DNA of 51,623 nt, taken from NCBI GenBank assembly GCA_027491395.1, contig JAOZFI010000025.1, positions 1-51,623 of the forward strand, in the 5' to 3' direction. The translations under genes and the position numbers were made by a program. Positions 7,804 to 16,798 of this stretch are shown piece by piece. The notes beneath the pieces are model-generated. The model had not been told where the DNA came from and did not search any database. It saw nothing but the letters and a program-made list of their open reading frames with translations. The DNA is from Thermoproteota archaeon (GTDB lineage: Archaea; Korarchaeota; Korarchaeia; Korarchaeales; Korarchaeaceae). The stretch's first letter is position 1; each line of letters starts with the position of its first letter.

Positions 7804-10800
7804 TCACCGGATATCCGAGGACATAACCTCAGGACCCTTCCCCCTGCCAGCGAGTCTCCTCCTGAGTAAGGCTCTCCCGATGAGCAGGATTGTGACTACA
7901 GGCAGCGCTAGCAGTAAATCACCCAACTCATTATATGCGGAATGAGGGGAGCTGGCTGGCAGCGAGAGAGTGAAAAGATAAGCCCCATCCCCCATCAAAA
8001 CCTTAACCCTGATCGATTTCAGCTCGGGGCTTGAAATATCTGTTGAGAATTGATTCAGTACGTGGTAATCCCTGATCTGGATCGAACCGTTGGCTCTGAA
8101 CAGGAAGGGCGTCCTGAACATTATCAGGGATCCATCAGGGAGGGGAGTTCCGTCCAGCTCCGCCCCTTTGACCTCCACAACCACGTAGAATCCAAGTCCT
8201 CCCCTCATCCTAACCGCATGGGCGTTGAGGGCCGAGCGCTCCCTATTCAGATACTTCTTCTTTCCTCCTTCCTCCACCCAGACTGCCGTGCCCTCAATGA
8301 ACACAGATCCTCTGGCCTTAATGTCTCTAGCAGATCCTATATCGACCGGTAATCCGCATCTTCCCAGCTGCCGGGTGTTGACGATCCTCTGGATATTCGA
8401 CCTCATCTTGATTAAGAGCTCGGAATCCACTTGGCCCTTCCGGTAATAGGAGTCGAGTAGGGCGCTGAGATCCACATCACCTCCCGGCACGACGCTCAGG
8501 ACCATATCTCCCCTCCTAGGTCCCTCAACCCGATGCACCCCTCTCACCCATCCGGTGAGGTTACCAAAGAACCCCACGGTGTGCAGTCCCATCACCCCAC
8601 CTCCTCCGTCCAGCGGAAACTCACGGCCGTTCACAACCAGCGACGTACCCCCGGGACCCACCCTGAGCACGATCCTGTAGCACTGAGACCGAGGTACCGG
8701 TCCATCGTCCTCGGTCCCGAAGACGGTCCCCCTGACCAGATCAATCCCGGCCTCCCTGTATCTCCTAGGTCCCTCATACTCGAAGATCACAGCTATACTA
8801 CCGTTATTCTCCTCAGGGCATGCTTTCAGCTCGAATTCTCCTTCATCCAGCTCGAATCTTGTCACAGCCACTCCCTCGTCCCCCATCACCCTCAGCCCCT
8901 TGAGAAAAGGTCCCCTCACGTAGATCCATCTAACATCCTTGGGATCGACTGGAAGGGGCTCATTCACCTCAATAAGGGATGTGGGAGAGCCCAAGTAGAT
9001 CCCCTTGGGAGCGAAAGGATCGTTCCTGAGATATGTAGTGTGAGGGGGCAGGGCATCCCCTATAAGGAGGTATGAGTCGAGTGCCCTCTCCCTAAGGTAG
9101 ATATCGGAGGGCAATATGACAGCTGTAGAGGAGTTCAGGTCGATGCACGAGGTCCTAATGTGAGAGATAGAGGGAATAACTCTCCAATACCTCCTCACAT
9201 AGGATCTGGATGCGTTCATCCCCCAGAGGAGGGCCTCATCGTAGATGGTGGCTAGGACATCTACTTGCTTGAAGGGATCCAGAGAGGCCATGACTACCTC
9301 TGGACCCCGCGCCACCCAAGGTGGTACGGACCTGACCCATCTCACCGGCGGTCCGTACGCAGCAACCCACACAGAGTTATAGGAGAAGAGGAGAAGGGGT
9401 TCGCTCACATTAGAGTTGATCATGAATCGAACGTCTGAAGGATTCAAGACGTTTCCTGCCGTATCAGCGATCTGCGCCCATCTGGCCGCTGATAGAGAAG
9501 TGGACAAAATGCCTGAAAGAAGAATTACCGCGAGCACCTTCCTTCTAAATTTCATCTTGGAGATCTGGTATCCTACAGCTGCAGATACTCCCAAGAAAGC
9601 GTATAGGACGAACCTGTACTCCCAGTACGGGATATCCCCTACCCAGAGCTTGTATATCGTTGTCAGCTTACCCATTATGATGCTGGACAGGGCTAGGACT
9701 AGAAAGGCCCGACCCTCCATCATATCGGAGAGCAGGACTAGGAGCCCAGGCACTCCAAATAGGACTGGATAGATGATCCATGGGACCTGCCCCAGTTTTT
9801 GGATCCGATAGATGTCCAAACTATCCATTCTGTAGATCCAGACCACGATCCCCGATAGGTAGAGGGAGATAAGAATAGGTCTGAGTGAGGTCCACTTCTC
9901 AGAGCACTGGATCCTGAACCCCGTCCTGAAAGTCAGAGAGGCAAGAAGGCTGGATACTAGCATGACTAGGGAAGGCAGGATGATGACCCCGCTGGTTCTC
10001 CAAGCGAAGTGGAGGATGATGACAGTTAACGGAACTACTGCTATAGACAGAGGAACCCTTTTTCCTCCGATAGCCCTTAAGAGAACGTATACCGAGAAAA
10101 GAACTGCCTCTACTATGTGAAGTAAGAACAGGAAGAGCAGTGTGATATAAATTGGAATTTCAGGATGATCCAGCTCCTCATGCAGGTAGATCAGGAGGGA
10201 CAGTAGACCTATTGACAGGATCAGTGGGAATCCCCAGAGGAACTGAGGGAAGCCCCACGTTAGGGAGCGATAGGTGACCTCCTCTACCTTTTCCAAAGCC
10301 GTTATGTCGGCCCCATACCTGATCCAAGCTATCCAAGAGAGCCCCGAGAAAGCGGTCCAGGTAACGAAGGAGATCTCTCTCCCTTTCAACTTGGAAAATG
10401 ATTTGTGCACTAGAAATAGGGCGATCAGGTTGATGGACCAGGAGGCCCTCACAAGCTCGAGAGGCGATGACCCCCCCGCCTCATAAATAAAAGCGAGGAT
10501 CGAGTGGTATCCCACATAATACCACTTATCATAGGCCTGTAGATTGTCAGCTAGCATACGAGCCCAGTACTGGTGGAGTATCGGATCGTAGGTGATGAAG
10601 TAAGGCAGGAAGTTGAATACCATGGTGAGCTCCGACAGGAGGAGTAGGGATGACGGCATGAGCAGCAGTGAGTAGCTGCTCACCTCCAGAAACTCGTTCT
10701 TTAAATCTCCCTTCAAGAAGATGAATCCAACCGCCGAGGAGATGAGGGATAGAACTTCAAGGGCCAGTGCTGGTTCGGGGAAGCCCGATCCGTACATTAT

Positions 10801-11124
10801 GGTCAGGAAGAGGGAGGAAAGGATGAAGCTCAGAGCCAAGGAGATGGCTGGACTCCGAGGTCGAATCATAAAGGTTAGTCCATAAAGAGATGTGAGAAGG
10901 AAGAGAATACCCAGTAGAGATCTGAGATCAGGAATCTCCGGACCCCACAGAAGAAATAATGAGATCATGGGTGGGATGAGGATCAGGAGCCCGTGTACCA
11001 GCCTCAATGGGACTCTACATCCGCATTCCCTTCGGCTGAGGGCTAAGACCAATGTCAGGGCAAGAGCTGCGAGGAATGTCAGGAAACCGAAGACCTTGGT
11101 AGGTGCGACTAGGGCACCCGCCAT
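7804..11124 (-). CDS. Large multi-pass membrane protein, GT-C glycosyltransferase-like, with C-terminal beta-rich domain
   Basis: The protein has 1106 residues. The first 550 or so form about 13-15 membrane helices, with a loop TYDPILHQYWARMLADNLQA after the fifth or sixth helix. An acidic residue followed by His and Arg in an early outside loop resembles the catalytic loop of GT-C membrane glycosyltransferases. The remaining 500 residues are mostly soluble and beta-rich, with Asn-X-Ser/Thr sites and a LamG/concanavalin-like stretch (near FEYEGPRRYREAGIDLVRGT). The last 40 residues hold one more helix and a basic tail. It may transfer sugars to surface proteins or polymers, but this is inference from topology. 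It follows a truncated exported stub in the same frame. Confidence 0.7.
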   Translation of the reverse strand: MAGALVAPTKVFGFLTFLAALALTLVLALSRRECGCRVPLRLVHGLLILIPPMISLFLLWGPEIPDLRSLLGILFLLTSLYGLTFMIRPRSPAISLALSFILSSLFLTIMYGSGFPEPALALEVLSLISSAVGFIFLKGDLKNEFLEVSSYSLLLMPSSLLLLSELTMVFNFLPYFITYDPILHQYWARMLADNLQAYDKWYYVGYHSILAFIYEAGGSSPLELVRASWSINLIALFLVHKSFSKLKGREISFVTWTAFSGLSWIAWIRYGADITALEKVEEVTYRSLTWGFPQFLWGFPLILSIGLLSLLIYLHEELDHPEIPIYITLLFLFLLHIVEAVLFSVYVLLRAIGGKRVPLSIAVVPLTVIILHFAWRTSGVIILPSLVMLVSSLLASLTFRTGFRIQCSEKWTSLRPILISLYLSGIVVWIYRMDSLDIYRIQKLGQVPWIIYPVLFGVPGLLVLLSDMMEGRAFLVLALSSIIMGKLTTIYKLWVGDIPYWEYRFVLYAFLGVSAAVGYQISKMKFRRKVLAVILLSGILSTSLSAARWAQIADTAGNVLNPSDVRFMINSNVSEPLLLFSYNSVWVAAYGPPVRWVRSVPPWVARGPEVVMASLDPFKQVDVLATIYDEALLWGMNASRSYVRRYWRVIPSISHIRTSCIDLNSSTAVILPSDIYLRERALDSYLLIGDALPPHTTYLRNDPFAPKGIYLGSPTSLIEVNEPLPVDPKDVRWIYVRGPFLKGLRVMGDEGVAVTRFELDEGEFELKACPEENNGSIAVIFEYEGPRRYREAGIDLVRGTVFGTEDDGPVPRSQCYRIVLRVGPGGTSLVVNGREFPLDGGGGVMGLHTVGFFGNLTGWVRGVHRVEGPRRGDMVLSVVPGGDVDLSALLDSYYRKGQVDSELLIKMRSNIQRIVNTRQLGRCGLPVDIGSARDIKARGSVFIEGTAVWVEEGGKKKYLNRERSALNAHAVRMRGGLGFYVVVEVKGAELDGTPLPDGSLIMFRTPFLFRANGSIQIRDYHVLNQFSTDISSPELKSIRVKVLMGDGAYLFTLSLPASSPHSAYNELGDLLLALPVVTILLIGRALLRRRLAGRGKGPEVMSSDIR

Positions 11125-11136
11125 GCGCCTGGCACC

Positions 11137-11475
11137 TTACGCGCGCGTGCCGGGGCCGATGGTCATGGTCTTGCTGAGGAGAGAAGGTCCGCTTATCGAG
11201 CCTTCGTGCAGGGTCACGGTGAATGAGGCGGGGCTTCCCCATCTGCTCTCTAGGTAGACCGCTATGGTGGTTACGGTGTCAACCACGAGTTTGAAGGTCT
11301 GCCCTATGGGATTGTTCATGGAGACTACCTCCGCCCCAACTGAGGGACATGAAATGCTGACCTGCCTGAACTGATCCTGCTGGGCTCTCAATGTCCAAAT
11401 AATGTCAGCAGAGGCTAAGAAGAAGGCCAGCAATAGGAGAAAGGTTAGCACGTACATAGACCTAAAGGTAAACAC
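11137..11475 (-). CDS. Small exported protein, probably truncated
   Basis: The frame encodes 112 residues: an N-terminal hydrophobic helix (residues 8-26), a coil-prone linker, then a beta-rich start of a domain (GQTFKLVVDTVTTIAVYLES). In secreted archaeal proteins such a domain normally continues for another 60 or more residues. Here it ends at a TAA right after TIGPGTRA. The large membrane protein begins four codons later in the same reading frame. The gene may be a remnant, or a short anchored subunit co-expressed with its neighbour. A family cannot be named. Confidence 0.45.
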   Translation of the reverse strand: MFTFRSMYVLTFLLLLAFFLASADIIWTLRAQQDQFRQVSISCPSVGAEVVSMNNPIGQTFKLVVDTVTTIAVYLESRWGSPASFTVTLHEGSISGPSLLSKTMTIGPGTRA

Positions 11476-11517
11476 CTCTTGTTGATATAGGGGGAAGATT
11501 ATAAAATGAAATCGGAG

Positions 11518-12153
11518 TCAACTCAAGCTGGAGATCCAGTCGGCAATGCCTGAGGTGAGCATGTCCGCGGCTGCAGCCGCCACTATTATTGCCATGAACC
11601 TAGCCAGCCCCCTAAGCCCGTTGACCCCTAGGAGGCTCCTCAACTTGGACGAATGCATGAGTATTAGATAAGTTGCTGCAGTCACGAGCGTTGCTGAGGC
11701 AAAGAGAACGCTGTTAGCAGCTAGGAACCCGTACTTGGTCGTGTACTCTGTGGACAGGACTAGGATCGTTGTCATGGTTCCCGGCCCCATCAGCAAGGGG
11801 GTGGCGAGGGGAACGACCGCCAGCTCCTCTTCCTCTACCTCCTTGGTCCTAGGCATTCCCTGAAGCATGTCTATGGCCAGCACGGTGAGGATTATCCCTC
11901 CCCCTATCTTAAGACCGGTGACCGTTACGCCGAGGACCATGAGTATCACCTTCCCAAGCGCAGAAAAGAGCAGCATCATCAGGAAGATGGCTATCGAAAC
12001 CACTTTCACTATCCTGCGAACTTCATAATCGTCCCTTCCCTCGGTTAGTGATAGGAACGTTGGGACGACGCTTATCGGGTTGAGAATAGCGAATATCTGC
12101 ATTGTCGATACGATGAGGATCTGTGGATCCATCCAGCCCTCTCGAATCGACAA
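11518..12153 (-). CDS. MarC/NAAT-family integral membrane protein
   Basis: The 211-residue protein has six membrane helices and MarC-family landmarks: AILNPISVVPTFLSLT near the N-terminus, a GGGIILTVLAIDML helix, and the central VVPLATPLLMGPGTMTTILV motif. The role of the family is poorly defined. One archaeal member has been reported as a neutral amino acid transporter. The start may be the ATG at 12132 (MDPQ) rather than the frame start at 12153. No clear operon partner follows. Confidence 0.88.
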   Translation of the reverse strand: MSIREGWMDPQILIVSTMQIFAILNPISVVPTFLSLTEGRDDYEVRRIVKVVSIAIFLMMLLFSALGKVILMVLGVTVTGLKIGGGIILTVLAIDMLQGMPRTKEVEEEELAVVPLATPLLMGPGTMTTILVLSTEYTTKYGFLAANSVLFASATLVTAATYLILMHSSKLRSLLGVNGLRGLARFMAIIVAAAAADMLTSGIADWISSLS

Positions 12154-13523
12154 GTAAAAAAGTTGGGTGATTTACTCACCTGTCTCGATACCGCTTACCC
12201 TTCAACCCATCCTAGGTATGCCCGTTGACTCACGATAGGAGTCCGCTAATCTAAAGAGGTGGACCAAGTCGGTCACATCCGCATCTCCAGCCATCCTACC
12301 TCACCATCACCGTTCAAGTCGCGTCAGCTCACTGGCATCAGATTCGATGAGAATTAAAGGTGATCCGCGCTGTTCAGAAGCCACACCAGGCCGATCTCGT
12401 TGCAAATCTGATCATGCCCGCGATCTTGGTCAGTCCTCTCACGCAGTCCCTGTAGATGATCGCTTGGTCCTCCCTAACATAGGTGGGAGATCAGCACTTT
12501 ACCCGACGGCAGTACCCTCAGATCACTATACTTCCCTCCCCTTCTTCATAGTAGGAACCCTACTACAATGACCCTCCGGTCGGATGAAATTAGGCCTATT
12601 CGCCGAGCAACTCACGTTACTTCGTCCTAAGAGACGGCCTTTCAGGCTGAAAAGTCCTCATTGAAGTTATTGCCTGACTGTCCAGCCCTAAGACGCGTGT
12701 CTTCCTCTATTGGGACTGAGAACTTGAAACATCACCGTATCCCGCCAGCAGAGGGGTAAGAGGCACTACTATTGGACACGCGACGAAACTAACTGCTCTC
12801 AATTCTCCTAAGAAGTAACGTGCGAATCACATACGGCACCTTCTAATTGTCAGCGGAAACGAGACAACGGATAGCATCGGGAGCAACACTGCTTGGTAGC
12901 TCCCACATCTGTTCCGTCTGCCGTCTTTTTTACTAGAATGAGGCTGTTTACTGTATACATCGACAATATACTCGAGATCATGGGAAGACTCCTTTCCCTC
13001 CCTGTAAATAAGGGAAACGATCCCTTTCAAGCAACTCCCCCCACTGCTTTCTCTTAATGACCAGTTGATTAATAAAAAATGGTCGATGTCCTCAGGTAAC
13101 CGCTTACAGCGGTCCACCCATCTCATCACATCGTTAATTTAACATTCATGACAGAGCCGCGGAATGCTTGTTCTATATGAACTGCTCCATCCGTTATTCC
13201 GAAGCTGAATGATACGATCATTAAGTCGCTTAATTTTTAAGTACAGCCTGAGCACGATCTAATCATCTCCTTCGTCAGACCTAAAGCGAGGAGCATAGAA
13301 TAAATGGACGCGAGGGGATGGATGGTCCTTTCCTCTTGATTGCTCTGATGGCGTTTCCCTCTACGGCAACTGTCCGGACACGCTCGCATCTAGAGAACAT
13401 GTGCATCCTTAGCTGCGGCTTTGCCCGATACCCTCTATGCTGAAGGTGGGAAAGGACCCTCTGCCCTCACGAAATCTCTTTCACCAGCTTGATGGGTGTC
13501 ACAAAATAGCCGTTAGAGGGAGT
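12154..13523. other. 1.4-kb gene-poor region
   Basis: This is the longest stretch without a convincing gene. Stops are dense in all frames. One 100-codon minus frame (12827-13129) is open but has no recognised motif and unusual composition. A 10-bp inverted repeat (GGTCCTTTCC at 13324-13333, GGAAAGGACC at 13449-13458) brackets about 115 bases with a GTCCGGAC palindrome inside, and could be an RNA or an element end. An AT-rich TATA-like stretch lies near 13228-13240. The region may hold decayed genes or an unrecognised ncRNA. Confidence 0.4.
13324..13458. repeat. 10-bp inverted repeat pair bracketing a non-coding segment
   Basis: The arms GGTCCTTTCC (13324-13333) and GGAAAGGACC (13449-13458) are perfect complements separated by 115 bases. 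They could close a long stem in a structured RNA or be remnants of element ends. No target-site duplication or coding frame was found between them. Confidence 0.35.
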
Positions 13524-13766
13524 TTAAAGGAAGTCCTCCCTCAATTTCCTTTCAACCTTCAGCCATGAATCTAGATCTAGGAAGTCCGGGGAAATGAACC
13601 TCTCGGTCGTTATTTCTCCCAAGACCCAGTTCAAGGTATCCACCACATTGCACAGGAAGGCGAAGGAGTGGGAATCTATGTCTTCCTCAGGCCCATATTC
13701 CATCATCACTTCCACGACACTCTTGAGGATGTCTCTCATCCGCTCTATCTCGATTGACGATCGCAT
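13524..13766 (-). CDS. Small acidic helical protein of unknown function
   Basis: The 80-residue frame is rich in Glu and Asp and is predicted by eye to be helical (SSIEIERMRDILKSVVEVMM, then SFAFLCNVVDTLNWVLGEI). No family was recognised. Its reality is supported by a TATA-like element (GATATAAAAG on the minus strand, about 13786-13795) 20-29 bases before the ATG, the expected position for a leaderless message. It ends next to the gene-poor region and has no same-strand partner. Confidence 0.5.
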   Translation of the reverse strand: MRSSIEIERMRDILKSVVEVMMEYGPEEDIDSHSFAFLCNVVDTLNWVLGEITTERFISPDFLDLDSWLKVERKLREDFL

Positions 13767-13785
13767 TAAGGGATTTTCGTACGTA

Positions 13786-13796
13786 CTTTTATATCT
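13786..13796 (-). promoter_or_regulatory. TATA-box promoter of the small acidic protein
   Basis: The minus-strand sequence GGAGATATAAAAG combines a purine-rich BRE-like start with a TATA box, centred about 25 bases before the ATG at 13766. Confidence 0.5.
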
Positions 13797-13993
13797 CCTT
13801 TACTCCCCGACTAATGGAAAAATTATTATTCACTCTATCGGAACAGCATCCCACAAAAGTCATGAAAGATATCTCCTGTCAATATGAACTCAGAGCGAGA
13901 GGACCCTGTCGCCATGTAAGAAAATGTTACGGAGTGGAAGTCACAGCATGCATCGTTTTTAGCCTCTCGACGCAGATGGCTTAAGGTGATGTC

Positions 13994-14404
13994 ATGTCCC
14001 TCAAAGCAAGTAGACCTCTAGGGGTAACTATACTAGCTGTCTTGGCCGGAATCTCTGGCATACTCTCTATACTAGGGGGTATAACGCTAATGGCCTTGGG
14101 CCCGATGATGACATCAATGATTGCCCAACAGGGAGTGCCTGGCATGATGGGAGTTTTTGGAGGCATGATCATTGTCATGGGCGTGGTGGTCCTGATAGTG
14201 GGAATACTGGATCTTATAGTGGCTTGGGGTTACTGGACGGGCCAGGGATGGGCGTGGGTCCTCGGAGTGATCCTCGGTGTGATAGGAATAATCATGGGGA
14301 TCATCCAGATAACCAACGGGGGAATAATAGGGCTCATCATAAACGCTATAATACTCTACTACCTGTTCCAGCCTCATGTTAAGGAGTACTTCGGAAGGGT
14401 GTAA
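13994..14404 (+). CDS. Small four-helix membrane protein
   Basis: The 136-residue protein opens with SRPLGVTILAVLAGISGI and contains four hydrophobic segments (about residues 8-33, 50-75, 82-105, 108-125) separated by short Gly/Trp-rich loops (WGYWTGQGWAWVLGVILGV). Similar small membrane proteins of unknown role, beginning RPxGVTIL, occur in many archaea and bacteria. It stands alone, and an 8-bp hairpin lies about 85 bases after its stop. Confidence 0.75.
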   Translation: MSLKASRPLGVTILAVLAGISGILSILGGITLMALGPMMTSMIAQQGVPGMMGVFGGMIIVMGVVVLIVGILDLIVAWGYWTGQGWAWVLGVILGVIGIIMGIIQITNGGIIGLIINAIILYYLFQPHVKEYFGRV

Positions 14405-14487
14405 TATCAGGAATTAAGAATATAGAAATCCCTTTCTAACATTTTTTAGTACAGAAGTATAGATTATTAAGTTTCCTTATTAACGGG

Positions 14488-14508
14488 AGGGATGTTTCGC
14501 ACATCCCT
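14488..14508 (+). terminator. Hairpin after the four-helix membrane protein
   Basis: AGGGATGT (14488-14495) and ACATCCCT (14501-14508) form a perfect 8-bp stem with a 5-base loop. It lies about 85 bases beyond the stop at 14404. A 3'-end or RNA-stability role is plausible. Archaeal termination usually depends on T-runs, and a TTTTTT run lies closer to the stop (about 14441-14446). Confidence 0.35.
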
Positions 14509-14630
14509 TTGCTCATCTGCGGAGATCCACCTGCACCCAAGGGTTATCAATAGGGGGAGTTGGAATGTTTGAAGCTTACTATTTGCGGCCTCACAGTTAA
14601 CATAATTAAAAGGAGATGACATAGCTAAGG

Positions 14631-14640
14631 ATATATTTTT
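14631..14640 (+). promoter_or_regulatory. TATA-like promoter of the decayed exported-protein gene
   Basis: GGATATATTTTTATT lies 34-43 bases before the ATG at 14674, the start of the interrupted frame that follows. Confidence 0.4.
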
Positions 14641-14673
14641 ATTTTCAGGTAAGAAGTTACTCCCAAAAGAGAC

Positions 14674-15189
14674 ATGGACGTCACAGTTGAAAAAGTTGTT
14701 TAGGTAGTGTGGCCCTCTTAGCCGCTAGCACGGTAAGGATGCTCCTGTTCGATAGACTTCTGCCTGTGACGGATCAAGTCGGACAGAGGTTCTACGTAAG
14801 ACTGATTAAGTCATCCTTCGTGAAAAGCCTATCCATCACAGCACCAATCAGTTACTGGGGAAATCAAGCCCTCATGTCTATCATGACGCTGATCGGAGAG
14901 GATCGTTGGACGAAGCTATCCCCCTCGAGTGGTTACGTAGTATCATTGAGGATCTTGAACGAAGGGCATGGGGAGACCCGACATAGTCGCTCTGAGATTC
15001 ACGCCAGTGGGCTTTTGAGTACCAGAAAATCCCCATGTGTTCCTATCAGATGGCTACTTCCGCGCGCGAGATACCTCGGATGTGACCATTCAAATTCCCT
15101 CCCACTACGTAGATAGAGAAAAGGTCTTGATATTTACCGCCACCTTCAGCGATAACACCGAATCCTCGCAGAGCTTACCTATTCCATGA
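14674..15189 (+). pseudogene. Decayed single-pass exported protein gene
   Basis: An ATG at 14674 begins MDVTVEKVV and meets a TAG at 14701. A hydrophobic segment (VALLAASTVRMLLFD) continues in another frame from 14709, followed by about 80 residues including SSGYVVSLRILNEG. From about 14968 a third frame continues with RPDIVALRFTPVGF, an in-frame TGA (15016-15018), and then beta-strand-like sequence ending VLIFTATFSDNTESSQSLP at a TGA at 15187. Read together these give a short N-terminal anchor plus an extracellular beta domain, with at least three lesions. No family was named; a pilin-like or surface protein is a guess. It lies convergent to pstB. Confidence 0.5.
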
Positions 15190-15191
15190 GG

Positions 15192-15962
15192 TTACACCTC
15201 ACCCCTCAGGAACTTCACCGTCAGTTCGTGCCTCGGGTTGAGGGCTATGGTATCGGTGAGCCCGTACTCCACCAGCTCGCCCATGTAGATGAACGCTATG
15301 TAATCCGAGATCCTTACAGCTTGGTGGGGCGTGTGAGTCACCAACACGATGGTGATCTCCAGATCTCTAAGCAGGCTCCTCAGGGCCTCCTCTATCTTGA
15401 CCGCGTTAACTGGATCTACATTGCCGGTTGGCTCGTCCAGAAGGAGGAGCTTCGGTTTAAGGGCGAGAGCCCTAGCCAGGCAGAGCCTCTGCTGCTGACC
15501 ACCGCTCAGCCGGTGCGGTAGGTCGTCCAACCTGTCCTTTACCTCGTCCCAGAGCATCGCCTTCTCTAGGGCCCATCTTACCAGCTCATTCAACTCATCC
15601 CTGTTCTTCACCAGACGGTTGAGCTTGGGTCCTATGGCCACGTTCTCGTATATGCTCATGTTGGGGAAGGGATTGGGCGTCTGGAAGACCATTCCCATCA
15701 GCCTCCTGACCCTGTATGGGTCCTCGCTGTACACATCGGTCCCGTAAACCAGGATCCTACCCTCAACCTTGGACTCGGGTATCAGGTCGATCAACCTGTT
15801 TATCGCCCTTAGAAGGGTGGACTTACCCGAGCCGGAGGGACCCATGACCGCCAGTATCCTCCGCTTCGGAACCTCCAGACCCACGTCCTTTATGATGTGC
15901 TTCCCCCTTATCCAGACGTTCAATCCCTCTATCTGGAGGGCATAACCTTTCTCCTCTATCAC
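15192..15962 (-). CDS. pstB: Phosphate ABC transporter ATP-binding protein
   Basis: This 256-residue ATPase energises high-affinity phosphate uptake. Walker A is GPSGSGKST (about residues 41-49), the Q-loop is VFQTPNPFP, the ABC signature is LSGGQQQR and Walker B is LLLLDEPTGN, with the switch histidine in LVTHT. The PNPFPNMSIYENVA segment after the Q-loop is typical of PstB. It is the last gene of pstS-pstC-pstA-pstB. The GTG start at 15962 overlaps the pstA stop by 4 bases, indicating translational coupling. Confidence 0.95.
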   Translation of the reverse strand: MIEEKGYALQIEGLNVWIRGKHIIKDVGLEVPKRRILAVMGPSGSGKSTLLRAINRLIDLIPESKVEGRILVYGTDVYSEDPYRVRRLMGMVFQTPNPFPNMSIYENVAIGPKLNRLVKNRDELNELVRWALEKAMLWDEVKDRLDDLPHRLSGGQQQRLCLARALALKPKLLLLDEPTGNVDPVNAVKIEEALRSLLRDLEITIVLVTHTPHQAVRISDYIAFIYMGELVEYGLTDTIALNPRHELTVKFLRGEV

Positions 15963-16798
15963 AGGAACACCTCCTCAGTAAACTTCCTTGAGATCAGGAA
16001 GATGATGAGGAACATTACGGTGAGGACCAGAGCGGCGCCCCAGGCGACTTGATGCATGTTCGCGTAAGGGGTCTGCGCGTAGTCGAATATCAGGAGGGAT
16101 ATCGAGTCCCCGTAGTCCAGCGGACCCAAAGGAACGTTATATCGATCCCTACCCAGAGTGAACAGGAGGGGTGCGGTCTCGCCCAGTACCTTCGCGAAGC
16201 CTATGAGCATGCCCGTCAATATTCCCCTCCTTGCTATGCCCACCATTATCTCGAAGACCACTTTTGACCTGCTCAATCCCAGCGCGAAGCCCGCCTCCCT
16301 GTAGGTGAAGGGCACCCCCTCCAAGGCTTGCTCGACGTAGGTGGTCACATAGGGTATCATCATTATGGCCAGAGCTAGGGAGCCGGCGAGCATGGAGAAC
16401 CTCCCCATCGGAACCACGAGTATGGCATAGACGAGCATGCCCACCACAACAGACGGTATCTCAAGTAGGGCCTTGCTGAGGACCCTGACCCCCTTGGCTA
16501 GAGGATTGTCTGGGAACTCGACGGCGAATATGGCGGCGAACAAGGAGAGGGGAATCCCCAAGAGGGAGCTTAGCACCGCTAGTAGAAGGGTGCCAGCGAG
16601 GGAGGGCGCTATCCCCCCGAGCCCGGCGTTCGGAGCGGGGGGCACATCCAGAAGGAAGCTAGGTCCTGCCTCCATTATAGCTCCGAGCCCTTTCCATACG
16701 ACCGAGAGGAAGACGTGGAATACCGGGAGCACAGCAGCTATCGAGAGGATCACCACCAAGGCTAGGAATATCCTCTCCTTGACCTCCCTAACGTCCAT
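15959..16798 (-). CDS. pstA: Phosphate ABC transporter permease PstA
   Basis: The 279-residue membrane protein has six helices and the MetI-like permease coupling loop (EAGFALGLSRSKVVFEIMV, with the EAA-like pattern) about two thirds along. PstA features include LSKALLEIPSVVVGMLVYAI and GETAPLLFTLG. It pairs with PstC to form the membrane channel for phosphate. It overlaps the pstC end by 11 bases and the pstB start by 4, so all are in one operon. Confidence 0.93.
   Translation of the reverse strand: MDVREVKERIFLALVVILSIAAVLPVFHVFLSVVWKGLGAIMEAGPSFLLDVPPAPNAGLGGIAPSLAGTLLLAVLSSLLGIPLSLFAAIFAVEFPDNPLAKGVRVLSKALLEIPSVVVGMLVYAILVVPMGRFSMLAGSLALAIMMIPYVTTYVEQALEGVPFTYREAGFALGLSRSKVVFEIMVGIARRGILTGMLIGFAKVLGETAPLLFTLGRDRYNVPLGPLDYGDSISLLIFDYAQTPYANMHQVAWGAALVLTVMFLIIFLISRKFTEEVFL

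Noticed and set aside
12827-13129. 100-codon minus frame in the gene-poor region
   Set aside because: No motif, odd composition and no promoter at the right distance; mentioned only as part of the region.
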